From contig WGLQ01000004.1 of the NCBI GenBank assembly GCA_016125495.1, positions 248,001 through 312,000 on the forward strand: a DNA stretch of 64,000 nucleotides, read 5' to 3'. A program made the translations under genes and the position numbers. This DNA comes from Hyphomicrobiales bacterium. GTDB taxonomy: Bacteria > Pseudomonadota > Alphaproteobacteria > Rhizobiales > RI-29. Shown piece by piece: positions 36,902 through 45,706 of the stretch. Below the pieces are notes generated by a model that worked only from the letters and a program-made list of their open reading frames with translations, made no database searches and was not told the origin of the DNA. Position 1 is the first letter of the stretch, and each line of letters starts with the position of its first letter.

Positions 36902-38722
36902 TTACCCGATCGGCGCCGTCGCCTGTTCGAGGAACGTCCGCGTCTCGGCATCGAGATGCGGACAGAGGGTGTCTCGGACCCGGGCGTGATAGGCGTCGAG
37001 CCAGGCTCGTTCCTCTGCCGTCAGCAGCGCTCCCTCCACCAGCTGCCGGTCGATCGGCGCCAGCGTCACGGTCTCGAAGCCGTGCATGGGGCGATCACCT
37101 CCCTCGATCGGCTCGGCCGGCCGGACCAGAACGAGGTTCTCGATGCGGATGCCATAGTGTCCTTCGCGGTAGTACCCGGGCTCGTTCGAGACGAGCATTC
37201 CGGCCTCGAGGGTCGAAGTGTTGCGCTTGGAGATGCCGGGCGGGCCTTCGTGGACCGAGAGGTAGCTGCCGACCCCGTGCCCCGTGCCATGTTCGTAATC
37301 GAGGCCGGCCTGCCAGAGGGCGCGGCGCGCGAAGGCATCGATGTCGACACCTCGCGTTCCTGGCGGAAAGCGGGTCGTGGCAATGGCGATATGGCCCTTC
37401 AGCACCAGCGTGAAGTGGCGCCGCATGTCCGTCGTCGGCTGGCCGACCGCCACCGTGCGGGTGATGTCCGTGGTCCCGTCGAGATACTGGCCGCCGCTGT
37501 CGACGAGATAGAGTTCGCCCGGCACGAGCGTCCGGTTGGTCGCCGACGTCACGCGATAGTGCACGATGGCGCCGTTCGGTCCGCTGCCCGAGATGGTGTC
37601 GAAGCTCAGATCCGCGAGTTCGTCCGTCGCCTCGCGATAGCCCTCGAGCGCGCGAGCGGCTGCGATCTCGTCGAGGCCGCCGAGCGGCGCCGTCCGGTCG
37701 AGCCAGGCGAGGAAGCGCGTCATGGCGATGCCGTCGCGCACGTGGGCGCGTCGAATCCCGGCGATTTCTGCCGGTGTCTTGATAGCCCGACCTCTCGCGA
37801 CGAGGTCGACGCCTTCCTCGATCGTCCCGCCTGCCGAAACGATCACCCGCGCGCTGGCCGCTGGCGTTGCTTCACCGCTGATCCGAACCTTCAGCCCCCG
37901 TCGCCCGGCCTCGGCGAGCACCCCGGCAAAGTCCGCCGGCTCGACGATGCGAGCGAGCGAGGAGAGCGTGGCCGCGACCTCGCCAGAAAGCTTTTCGCGC
38001 GCGATGGCGAGCACAGCGGTCCCGTCGCGGTGCACGAGAGCCATCGCCAGCGCCACTGGGATGCGTGCGATGTCACCGCCCCGGATGTTGAACAGCCAGG
38101 CCACCGCATCGCTGTGGCTGACCAGCGCCGCATCCTGTCCGGCCGCCGAGAGTTCGCCCGCCAGCGCATCGAGTTTCTCGCGCGCGCTGCGCCCTGCCCG
38201 CTCGATCGGATGGAGCCGGACGGGCTCCTTCGGTGGCGCCGGGCGGTCGCTCCAGAGACCATCGATGGGGTTCTGCTCGATCGGCACGAGCGTGAGGCCT
38301 CTCTTGCCCAGCGCCTTTTCGAGACCCTCGATCATCGCCAGGGGGTGCAGCGCCGGATCGTAGCCGATGCGCCCGCCCGTCGGTGCATGGTCGGCGATCC
38401 AGGTGGCGAGGCGAACCTCCGGCACCTTGATGATTTCGAAGAGGTCGAGGTCGACCTGGGCCGCCGCCTGCGCCGTGTAGCGCCCATCGACGAAGAGTCC
38501 GGCACGCTCGGTGAGGACGACCGCCGTGCCTGCCGAGCCCGTGAAGCTGGTCAGCCATGCGAGCCGTTCGGCCGACGCCGGAACGTATTCGCCGAGGTAT
38601 TCGTCGCCGCGCGGCACGATGAACCCATCGATATTCGCAATTTGCATGACACATCTGAGGGCGGCAACTCGGGGAGCCGACGTCTCGGGCCTCGCTGAAA
38701 CGTCAAATGATTGAAATGGCAT
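36902..38722 (-). CDS. Xaa-Pro aminopeptidase (aminopeptidase P, M24B)
   Basis: It removes N-terminal residues preceding proline. The 606-residue protein has the long three-domain form. The C-terminal pita-bread domain shows all five dimetal ligands: two Asp in LVDSGGQYLDGTTDITRT, His in GHGVGSYLSVHEGP, Glu in NEPGYY, and Glu in GIRIENLV. The ATG at 38722 (MPFQSFDVSARP) has only a weak AGG nine bases upstream; the first ~25 residues may be leader. It is alone on its strand between the EamA transporter and a DUF1127-like gene. Confidence 0.93.
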   Translation of the reverse strand: MPFQSFDVSARPETSAPRVAALRCVMQIANIDGFIVPRGDEYLGEYVPASAERLAWLTSFTGSAGTAVVLTERAGLFVDGRYTAQAAAQVDLDLFEIIKVPEVRLATWIADHAPTGGRIGYDPALHPLAMIEGLEKALGKRGLTLVPIEQNPIDGLWSDRPAPPKEPVRLHPIERAGRSAREKLDALAGELSAAGQDAALVSHSDAVAWLFNIRGGDIARIPVALAMALVHRDGTAVLAIAREKLSGEVAATLSSLARIVEPADFAGVLAEAGRRGLKVRISGEATPAASARVIVSAGGTIEEGVDLVARGRAIKTPAEIAGIRRAHVRDGIAMTRFLAWLDRTAPLGGLDEIAAARALEGYREATDELADLSFDTISGSGPNGAIVHYRVTSATNRTLVPGELYLVDSGGQYLDGTTDITRTVAVGQPTTDMRRHFTLVLKGHIAIATTRFPPGTRGVDIDAFARRALWQAGLDYEHGTGHGVGSYLSVHEGPPGISKRNTSTLEAGMLVSNEPGYYREGHYGIRIENLVLVRPAEPIEGGDRPMHGFETVTLAPIDRQLVEGALLTAEERAWLDAYHARVRDTLCPHLDAETRTFLEQATAPIG

Positions 38723-38915
38723 GGAAATAAACCTGATCTGTTGCTGGCGCCGCAGCGAATGTGACGGCTGATAGGGCCTGTGCATCCCGAATTTCGCATT
38801 GCTGCGTTGCGAGATAGACGGTACCGCAGCGCAGCAATCACGCTCATGTTTCGTGTCGTGAGCCCGGGATCATGAGCAAACAACCGGGCCGAAAGACAGA
38901 AAACGGAGCATGATC

Positions 38916-39137
38916 ATGGCAGTTCTGACCGCCGATCGCACCACCCATCACACCTCCGCCATCGAGCCGATGACGGTGGTCTTTCGCCGCGCGATCGCGC
39001 GCCTCATCGAGGCACGCGAGCACCAGGCCAAGCGCCGGGTTGCCGACCATGTCGCCAGCCTCGATGCAGCGAGCCTGAAGCAGATCGGCTTTTCGCCCGA
39101 CGAGCTGGCCGAGCTGCTCTCGCACCGTTCGCGCTGA
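38916..39137 (+). CDS. Small DUF1127-like (YjiS-type) protein
   Basis: The 73-residue protein ends RRVADHVASLDAASLKQIGF followed by SPDELAELLSHRSR; the basic helix and the D-x-x-L-x-x-IG-x-S-x-x-E pattern are typical of DUF1127. In alphaproteobacteria such proteins bind RNA and affect small-RNA-linked phosphate and carbon responses. The ATG at 38916 has GGAG seven bases upstream; ATG 38910 is too close to it. It converges on prmA with 53 bp between stops. Confidence 0.72.
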   Translation: MAVLTADRTTHHTSAIEPMTVVFRRAIARLIEAREHQAKRRVADHVASLDAASLKQIGFSPDELAELLSHRSR

Positions 39138-39190
39138 GCCATCGGCGGCCGGGCGGTGGAACCTTCCAACCACCGGCCGGCCGCGGCCGT

Positions 39191-40072
39191 TCAAATCCGC
39201 GCCAGCGTCAGTGTCGTCCACTGGCCGATCTCGCGCCGCCGTTCGAGCCGGAAGCCGGCGGCCCGATAGCGCGCGAGGACGCTGCGTGCCTGGCGGGTCA
39301 GGATGCCCGAAAGGATCAGCCGGCCACCCGCTTCCGTGGCGCCCGCGAAATCCCCCGCCATGCCCATGAGCGGGCGGGCGAGGATGTTGGCAACCATGAG
39401 GTCGAAGGGGCGCATGCGGCGATAGGCTGGGTGCGCGAGGCCCGTGCAGGCCTCCACCTCGATCCTGCCCGAGCAACCGTTGAGCCGCACATTCTGCCTC
39501 GCGACCTCGACCGCGATCGGGTCGATGTCGCTGGCGAGCACGCGCGTCGCCGGCATGGATTTGGCGATCGCGATGGCCAGCACCGCTGTTCCCGCGCCGA
39601 CATCGGCCGCCCGCTCCGCCTCGCCGGTGCGCGCCAGCAGATCGATCGCCTCGAGACAGCCGACGGTCGTTTCGTGGTGCGCTGTTCCGAACGCCTGTCC
39701 CGCGTCGATCTCGATCGCATTTCGCGACAGCCGTCCGCGGGCCCGGTCATGGCTGCCGTGCACGACGAACCGTCCGGCAATGACGGGCTTCAGATAGCGT
39801 TGCGAACTGGCGACCCAGTCCGCCTCTGCGACGGGCTCGGCAACGATCCCCTCGCCGCCCTGCCCGACGACGTCGCGCACGATCGAGGCGATGCCTTCCA
39901 CGGCTTCGGGCACCAGAACCAGGACCTCGATCTCGCTCGGCGCCCCGTCGTCGCGGTCGAGGAACAGAGAAACCGTGGCCAGTGCCGGGTCGACGATCTC
40001 ACAGAGGATCGCATGGTGGTCGTGCGCGATCGCGGGTGCACCGCGCCACCTGAGCGCCGTCGCTTCGGTCAT
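39191..40072 (-). CDS. prmA: Ribosomal protein L11 methyltransferase
   Basis: PrmA methylates several lysines and the N-terminus of ribosomal protein L11. The 293-residue protein has AFGTAHHETTVGCLEAI upstream of motif I (AADVGAGTAVLAIAIAK), motif II VLASDIDPIAVEVA, and the family motif DLMVANILARPL. The usual Gly-Thr-Gly of motif I reads Gly-Ala-Gly-Thr-Ala here, a mild change. The ATG at 40072 follows a G-rich stretch; the next gene upstream ends 49 bp away on the same strand. Confidence 0.92.
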   Translation of the reverse strand: MTEATALRWRGAPAIAHDHHAILCEIVDPALATVSLFLDRDDGAPSEIEVLVLVPEAVEGIASIVRDVVGQGGEGIVAEPVAEADWVASSQRYLKPVIAGRFVVHGSHDRARGRLSRNAIEIDAGQAFGTAHHETTVGCLEAIDLLARTGEAERAADVGAGTAVLAIAIAKSMPATRVLASDIDPIAVEVARQNVRLNGCSGRIEVEACTGLAHPAYRRMRPFDLMVANILARPLMGMAGDFAGATEAGGRLILSGILTRQARSVLARYRAAGFRLERRREIGQWTTLTLARI

Positions 40073-40121
40073 GCCGGCCCCCCTCGGTGTCCCCGCGTTG
40101 CGAGAGAGCACGGGCCGCCGC

Positions 40122-41639
40122 TCACGAGGTCACCACGTTCTCGCCGCTCGTATCGGCGCCTGAAGGCGGATCGAAGAACGGCGCTGTGTCGAGATAGAGA
40201 TCCCACATCCGATCGACGTGCAGGGCCGCCTCGCGGGGCGGCATGGCGTAAAGGGCCTGATCGGCGCCACGCGTGACGACGCCGTCCGCCAACAGCCGCT
40301 GCAACGCATCCTCGAGGTCGAAGCGCACCTGGACGCCGAACTCCTCGTCGAGGAATGTCTCGATCGCCTCGCGCGCCTCGCCGAGGTCCTGTTCGAGCAG
40401 CGGCTCCTTCGCGATCAGCGAGTAGAGCAGCATCTCCTCCTTGACGTCCTCCTCCTCCGCTCTGTCGCAGAGCAGGGTCAGCACGCCACGGTTGTCGGCC
40501 AGCGTGTGGAAGTAGAGGTTCTGGGCCAGGACCATCATGTACTGGTTGCGTTGATTGAAGAACTTCATCACCTGCCGGAAGATGACGCCGACGAGTCCGA
40601 TGATCGCCATCACGATGCTGACGGGGTTCACTGCGGCAAGCACCTTGGTCAGCGTGGTGGCAACGCTGGCGATCGTGCCACCGCCAGCCGTGACACCGAG
40701 CTTGATCTTGTCCCAAAGCCTGAATTCGACCCGCGTGTTCGGAAACATCATTTGCAGGTCGGCACGCGGAATCTGCTTGAAAAGCTTGAGATAGATGAAA
40801 TCCGAGGAGACGCTGTCGGGCACCATGCTGCGCAGCTTGCGCAGCTTGCGCAGGGTGCGCTTGGCCTTGGCCCGGCTGACATCCTCCTGGCGCATGATCT
40901 CGCCGATCCGCGTCTCCTCGTCCTTGAGCTTCAAGAGCAGCAGCAGGCGCTGATAGATCGGCACCTCGCGCACGGCATGACCCAGCCAGAGCTTGCGCCA
41001 GGTGCGCTGGCGCAGCGTCTTGCTCGAGGCGCCGCGGCAAAAGATCAGCAGTTCCTCGAACTCGTCGAGATCGACACTGAGTTCGAGGCCGTAGGCGCTG
41101 TCCTCGGCGAAGATCTGGTTGAGCTGATCGCGGGTGATCGGTCGGTAGTTCGCGCGCTCGAGGAGTTCCACGACCAGTTTGATCGTGCGTTCCTGGAGCA
41201 CCGGCAGCTCCGAGGCCGGCACGCTCTCGAGCTTGATCGTGTCGCGGTCGGGACTGAAATTGAGATAGGCGTCCTTCAGCTTGAGCAACCGCTCCATGTA
41301 CGCTTGGTGACGCCAGGCCGCGAGGTACTTGAAGAACCGCCTTACCTCGGCGGCCTCGCCGGGCGCCCAGGCACTCGCGGCTGTGAGACGTTCGAAGACG
41401 TCGAGGCGCGAGACGGGGATGAAGGTCTCGCGCTCGCTCTCCAGCCCGACGACGCCCGTCGTTCGCTTGCCGGCATCGCGCCCGCCATCGGAGATGGGGG
41501 CGCTCGCATGCCCCTTTTCGTCGCGGCTGTCGTTGCGAGGGGCATGATCCGCCTCGCCATTCGCCTCGGTCTCGAGTTCCGTGGCCGCACCATTCGGCGG
41601 GCGACGACGAGCAACGTGTTCGGTTTCCGTCATGCTCAT
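40122..41639 (-). CDS. DUF3754 (TMEM143-like) membrane protein, unknown function
   Basis: The 505-residue protein has a charged, probably disordered N-terminus (about 75 residues), a helical domain with FIPVSRLDVFERL, and a stretch ADLQMMFPNTRVEFRL leading to two hydrophobic helices (near residues 325-365). The segment after them, FFNQRNQYMMVLAQNLYFHTLADN (pattern), is the hallmark of DUF3754, related to mitochondrial TMEM143. A C-terminal domain of about 100 residues follows. The start may be ATG 41639 or 41633. It lies 152 bp downstream of the 659-residue membrane protein gene, on the same strand. Confidence 0.78.
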   Translation of the reverse strand: MSMTETEHVARRRPPNGAATELETEANGEADHAPRNDSRDEKGHASAPISDGGRDAGKRTTGVVGLESERETFIPVSRLDVFERLTAASAWAPGEAAEVRRFFKYLAAWRHQAYMERLLKLKDAYLNFSPDRDTIKLESVPASELPVLQERTIKLVVELLERANYRPITRDQLNQIFAEDSAYGLELSVDLDEFEELLIFCRGASSKTLRQRTWRKLWLGHAVREVPIYQRLLLLLKLKDEETRIGEIMRQEDVSRAKAKRTLRKLRKLRSMVPDSVSSDFIYLKLFKQIPRADLQMMFPNTRVEFRLWDKIKLGVTAGGGTIASVATTLTKVLAAVNPVSIVMAIIGLVGVIFRQVMKFFNQRNQYMMVLAQNLYFHTLADNRGVLTLLCDRAEEEDVKEEMLLYSLIAKEPLLEQDLGEAREAIETFLDEEFGVQVRFDLEDALQRLLADGVVTRGADQALYAMPPREAALHVDRMWDLYLDTAPFFDPPSGADTSGENVVTS

Positions 41640-41791
41640 GAATGCGCTCTCTCCGGCGTTGCGCCGATCGCCGGCATGGGCTCCGTCGCGTCCGTTCATC
41701 GCCTAGCTTCGGCTTCGTACCTTTTCATGACCGCGAGAGAAAGACCGTGCGCCTTCGCACGTGCCCGACCCGTCCGCCCGAACGGTCCCGT

Positions 41792-43771
41792 TCAGCTCCC
41801 CTCGATGAGGCCGCCGGTCGGCCGGCCGGTGCCCGCTTGTCCGGGTGTGACATCGCGCATGGCCCGTTCGCCGCCGTCCCCGCCTTCGCTCCGTCCCTTT
41901 GCCGGCTGGCCCCTGCGCTGCAGGTCGCCGAAGCTCGGATCGTTGAGCACCATGAGGAGTGGAGTGAGGCCGCGCGTCTCGGTCAGGCGGAAGATCTCCA
42001 TGTCCGCCATGGCGTGCGACGTCCAGCCGGTGAGCTGCAACATGCGCTCGGCTTTGGAGAACAGCCCGTGGTTGCGCGTGACGGGAGCGGCCTTGATGCG
42101 CTCGGCGAGGGCCTTGTCGACGGCCCCGCCGTGCACCTCCTCCGCCGCCACCCATTGCTTGCGCAGGGCGGCGAGATCGGTATCGCTCGGTTTCGTCTCC
42201 TCGAGTTTCAGCTCCTTCATCTCGTCTTTCTTGGGCCAGCGCAGCAGGCCGAGATCCATGAGCACGCCCGCAAGCTGGTTCATGGCGAGGCCGCGCGCCG
42301 ATTCGATCTCGTTCAGCTCGGCGACGCTCGCCGCCTCGATGTTGGCGTGCCTTCGTTTGAGTTCGGCGAATTCCTCCTCGGTCAGACTGCCGCAACCGTA
42401 GAGGTTCGGGATGACGAGGTAGGCTCCGTCGTTGTGGTGGATGAGGTGGCGGCGGATCCACTCGACGTCGCCGTCGGGCGCGCGTTGCACCGCCGTGGTG
42501 ATGGCGTCGCGCACCTGGCGTATGACGGCCGGGCTCGGCCTCTCGAGCAGGATCAGCGAGGGCGGATTGAGCACGGTGAGGGCGAAAAGGCCGAGGTCGA
42601 TGCCAATGGTCGCCAGCAGCGCGATGAGGTCACGCCCCGTGATGCCTTCGCCATCGCCGCCCTCCGGCCAGACCCCGCCGCTCGCAACGAACGCGAAGAC
42701 CGCCCCGACGCCGCTGCCGATGTTGCCCCAGAGGCGCTTGACCGCATTGGCGACGCCCGCCGGCCCCTCGTTGAAGGAGGCCTCCCGCAACTGGATCGCG
42801 GCCGGGATCGAGGCCTGGTTCGCCGCCTGGCGCAGACGATCGGCGAGCGTCGGATCGTAGCAGGAAAAACCGGCCTCTCCCGGCGCGACGGACACCTGAT
42901 CGGCGAGCGCGCGCATTTCCGCCGCCGTCGACTTGCCGAGTTCGTCGCTGCGCACCGCGATCGAGCGCGCCCGCCCGCGAATGTCGGAGGCGAGCGCCTC
43001 GAAGGCCTGCTGGCGGGCCGCCACCGTATCGCCCTCGAGCTGCGTCACCGAGCGCCGCAGCTGATCGAGGTTGCCCTGTACGGGCGTCACCCAGGCGTCC
43101 ACGACGCTGTCACGCAGCGAGGCGATCGCGTCGCGCACGCTGCGCCGCGCGTTGTAGAGTGGGCCACGTCCCGCCCCTGATGGCCGCCCGCAACTGCCCC
43201 CGCTCGTTTCCTCGCGCGCCATCTGCGTTTCGGACCACGAGACGACGCTGTCGATCTGCACGCGAACCGCATCGAGCCGCGCCGCGATCGCATTGCCGGC
43301 ATCGCGCGCATCCTCCTGAAGGGCGGCCATGCTGTTGCGCGTCGCCTCCTCGCCGGCGATGAGGCTCCACCAGAAGCCGTAACCGAAGCCGATCGACCAG
43401 AGAGCGAGGAAGCCATAGAGCAGGAACGTGATGAGCCGCTCGTGCCATCGGGCCTGCGGATTCGGCCGGAAGCTCTCGCGCAAGGCGATCCACATCAGGA
43501 ACGTCAGCGCGACGACGATCGCGATCACCAGCAGTTCGTTCGAGACGGAAAGACCGAAGCCGCCAGGCAGGTCGCGCGATTGGCTGGCCGGCGAGGTCGA
43601 TACGCCCACGATGAAATCGTTCATGCCGCTCCACGTGGCATAGCCCGAAATCACCAGCAGCATCAGCGAGGCGAGCCCGATCAGCTCGTTGCGACCGAAA
43701 AGATAGGCCACGAATGCTTGGAATCGTCGCTGCAGCCCGGGCCGTTCGGTGTCGTACTCCTGCTCCGCCAT
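41792..43771 (-). CDS. Large membrane protein with coiled-coil-like ectodomain, unknown family
   Basis: The 659-residue protein (MAEQEYDTERPGLQRRFQAFV) has three N-terminal membrane helices (near residues 32-48, 78-98 and 110-132), a helical region of about 190 residues (150-340) with long runs of A, R, E, Q and D likely to form coiled coils, a fourth and possibly fifth hydrophobic stretch (about 370-425, LIALLATIGIDLGLFALTVL), and a C-terminal soluble domain with many Glu/Lys helices. I recognise no family. The ATG at 43771 has a strong AAGGAGG five bases upstream. Longer frames to 44209 are spurious. It may be cotranscribed with the DUF3754 gene. Confidence 0.75.
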   Translation of the reverse strand: MAEQEYDTERPGLQRRFQAFVAYLFGRNELIGLASLMLLVISGYATWSGMNDFIVGVSTSPASQSRDLPGGFGLSVSNELLVIAIVVALTFLMWIALRESFRPNPQARWHERLITFLLYGFLALWSIGFGYGFWWSLIAGEEATRNSMAALQEDARDAGNAIAARLDAVRVQIDSVVSWSETQMAREETSGGSCGRPSGAGRGPLYNARRSVRDAIASLRDSVVDAWVTPVQGNLDQLRRSVTQLEGDTVAARQQAFEALASDIRGRARSIAVRSDELGKSTAAEMRALADQVSVAPGEAGFSCYDPTLADRLRQAANQASIPAAIQLREASFNEGPAGVANAVKRLWGNIGSGVGAVFAFVASGGVWPEGGDGEGITGRDLIALLATIGIDLGLFALTVLNPPSLILLERPSPAVIRQVRDAITTAVQRAPDGDVEWIRRHLIHHNDGAYLVIPNLYGCGSLTEEEFAELKRRHANIEAASVAELNEIESARGLAMNQLAGVLMDLGLLRWPKKDEMKELKLEETKPSDTDLAALRKQWVAAEEVHGGAVDKALAERIKAAPVTRNHGLFSKAERMLQLTGWTSHAMADMEIFRLTETRGLTPLLMVLNDPSFGDLQRRGQPAKGRSEGGDGGERAMRDVTPGQAGTGRPTGGLIEGS

Positions 43772-44024
43772 GCCCCCCTCCTTGCCGCTGATACTCGTTC
43801 GCCCCGGAGCTACGGCGCGCTCGCGCCGCCGCCACTGGATCGGACATACAACAAAGTGCGCCGGCTGTCCCTCCCGCCTCGGTCGGCACGTGCGCCGATG
43901 CGCATGGAAGCTGCGCGCCGGCACGACTGGCGCACGCGTGCGATTGCCGCTACCGAGGCAAGGTGACCTCGGGCGGCCGGTGATGGCGGATGGCGCCCGC
44001 CCGCAGAAGCCTTGAGGTGCCCAT

Positions 44025-44927
44025 TTGAGCAACATTGCCGCCGCGCCGGATCGTCCAGCCAACCCCCTCGTTGCCGTCGGTTGGATGGCCGGAACGCTCG
44101 CCTCGTTCGCGCTCCTGGCGGTGGCCGGCCGCGAGGTGATGCGCGAGGTCGACGTGATCGTGGTGATGCTGTTGCGCAGCATCATCGGCGTCGCGCTGGT
44201 CGCCTCCATCGCGCTCCTCGTCGATGGAGGCTTCGGGCGTCTGGTGACGCGGCGCCCAGGCCTTCAGCTGGCGCGCAACGTCGTGCATTTCATCGGCCAG
44301 TACTGCTGGTTCGTCGCCCTGACGCTGATCCCCCTGGCGCAGCTCTTTGCAATCGAGTTCACCGCGCCGCTGTGGGTCGCCCTGCTCGCCCCCCTCTTGC
44401 TCGGCGAGCGCTTCAGCAGGACGCGCCTCCTTGCGGCCCTCGTCGGCTTTGCCGGCGTCCTCCTGGTCATTCGGCCCGGCGCAGTTCCTGTCAGCACCGG
44501 CTCGCTCGTCATGCTGGTCGGCGCCGTCGCCTTCGCGCTCTCGATCCTCAGCGTCAAACGCCTGCTGGTGACCGACGACCCGCTCGCCATCCTGTTCTAC
44601 ATGAGCCTCCTGCAGATCCCGATGGCGCTCGTTCCCGCCAGCTTCGTCTTCGTCTGGCCGAACCTCGAGCAGTTCGGCTGGATCGGTTTGATTTCCCTCA
44701 CCGCCCTCTCGGCCCACTTCTGCATGGCTCGCGCCATGCGTGTTGCCGACGCCGCCTTCGTTGCGCCCATGGACTTCCTGCGCTTGCCGATCATCGCCGT
44801 CGTCGGTGCGCTGCTTTACGGCGAGGCGTTCGACCCCTGGGTGATCGCGGGCGGAGCCGTGATCTTCGCGGCCAATCTCATGAACATCTTCACCGAGCGC
44901 CGCCGCCGCTCGAGGGCTAACGCATGA
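44025..44927 (+). CDS. EamA/RhaT-type DMT transporter
   Basis: The 300-residue protein has ten hydrophobic helices in two EamA repeats, with the pattern ARNVVHFIGQYCWFVAL and AIEFTAPLWVALLAPLLLGE typical of S-adenosylmethionine-uptake-like or RhaT-like DMT members. The start is TTG 44025, with GAGG seven bases upstream. It is divergent from the 659-residue membrane protein gene and its 3' end overlaps cobS by 11 bp, tail to tail. Substrate unknown. Confidence 0.85.
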   Translation: MSNIAAAPDRPANPLVAVGWMAGTLASFALLAVAGREVMREVDVIVVMLLRSIIGVALVASIALLVDGGFGRLVTRRPGLQLARNVVHFIGQYCWFVALTLIPLAQLFAIEFTAPLWVALLAPLLLGERFSRTRLLAALVGFAGVLLVIRPGAVPVSTGSLVMLVGAVAFALSILSVKRLLVTDDPLAILFYMSLLQIPMALVPASFVFVWPNLEQFGWIGLISLTALSAHFCMARAMRVADAAFVAPMDFLRLPIIAVVGALLYGEAFDPWVIAGGAVIFAANLMNIFTERRRRSRANA

Positions 44928-45681
44928 CCACGGCCGCCACGGCGAGGACCGCGAGCAGCATGGTTTCGGTCACTTCGACGCTCGCCCCGAGGCAGTCGCC
45001 CGTGATGCCGCCGAGACGTCTGCGCCAATAGACGGCATGCAGCAGTATGATCGCCAGCGCGGCCAGCAGCACGGGGTCGGCGACCGCGCTGACGAGCCCG
45101 AGCCCGATCCCCGACCCGAGCGTCCAGCGCCGGTCGATGCCCTTGGAAAAGCGTGCCCCGAGCCCCTCGCGATAAGGCGGCACGGTGAGGCTCCAGACGA
45201 GCGTTCCAAAGCGCGCCCATGCGGGCACGAGTGCGAGCGCCAGCCCGGCGAGCAGCCAGCCGGCCACGCCCTGCCCGGGCAGATGGGTCAACAGGACGGC
45301 GAGCAGGACGAGTTTGCCGGCGATCTGCAGCGCGATGGCCTGTGCCCCGAACGAGCCGATCCTCGGGTCCCGCAGCACTTCCGTGAACCGTTCCGGTCCG
45401 CCATGCGCCGCCCCGAGCGCATCCGACACGTCCGCGAGACCGTCGAGATGCAAGCCACCTGTGACCCAGACCCAGGCCAGCAATCCGGCGAGCGCCCCGA
45501 GCCACGGCTCGACCAGCGCCCCGCCGAGCGCGGCGCCCGCCACCACGAGGCCGATGATGAAGCCGACGAGCGGGTAGTACGCGGCCGAGCGCGTCAGATC
45601 GTCCGCCTTGACGTCGGGGATCGCCGGCACCGGCAGCCGGGTGAGGAATTGCAGCGCGACCAACAGGCCCCTCAGCCGCAT
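44917..45681 (-). CDS. cobS: Adenosylcobinamide-GDP ribazoletransferase (cobalamin synthase)
   Basis: This membrane enzyme joins adenosylcobinamide-GDP and alpha-ribazole to give adenosylcobalamin (or its phosphate). The 254-residue polytopic protein has the family core HLDGLADVSDALGA and the later YREGLGARFSKG segment, with about six hydrophobic helices. The ATG at 45681 follows a G-rich site. It is 25 bp downstream of cobT on the same strand, so the two final lower-ligand steps form an operon. The equivalent name in aerobic-pathway organisms is cobV. Confidence 0.94.
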   Translation of the reverse strand: MRLRGLLVALQFLTRLPVPAIPDVKADDLTRSAAYYPLVGFIIGLVVAGAALGGALVEPWLGALAGLLAWVWVTGGLHLDGLADVSDALGAAHGGPERFTEVLRDPRIGSFGAQAIALQIAGKLVLLAVLLTHLPGQGVAGWLLAGLALALVPAWARFGTLVWSLTVPPYREGLGARFSKGIDRRWTLGSGIGLGLVSAVADPVLLAALAIILLHAVYWRRRLGGITGDCLGASVEVTETMLLAVLAVAAVVMR

Positions 45682-45706
45682 CCGGGTGTCCCCCCCACCG
45701 GCCGCA

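Noticed and set aside
40218-42401. 727-codon plus-strand open frame
   Set aside because: It is opposite the DUF3754 and 659-residue protein genes. The stronger ribosome sites and membrane helices are on the minus strand.
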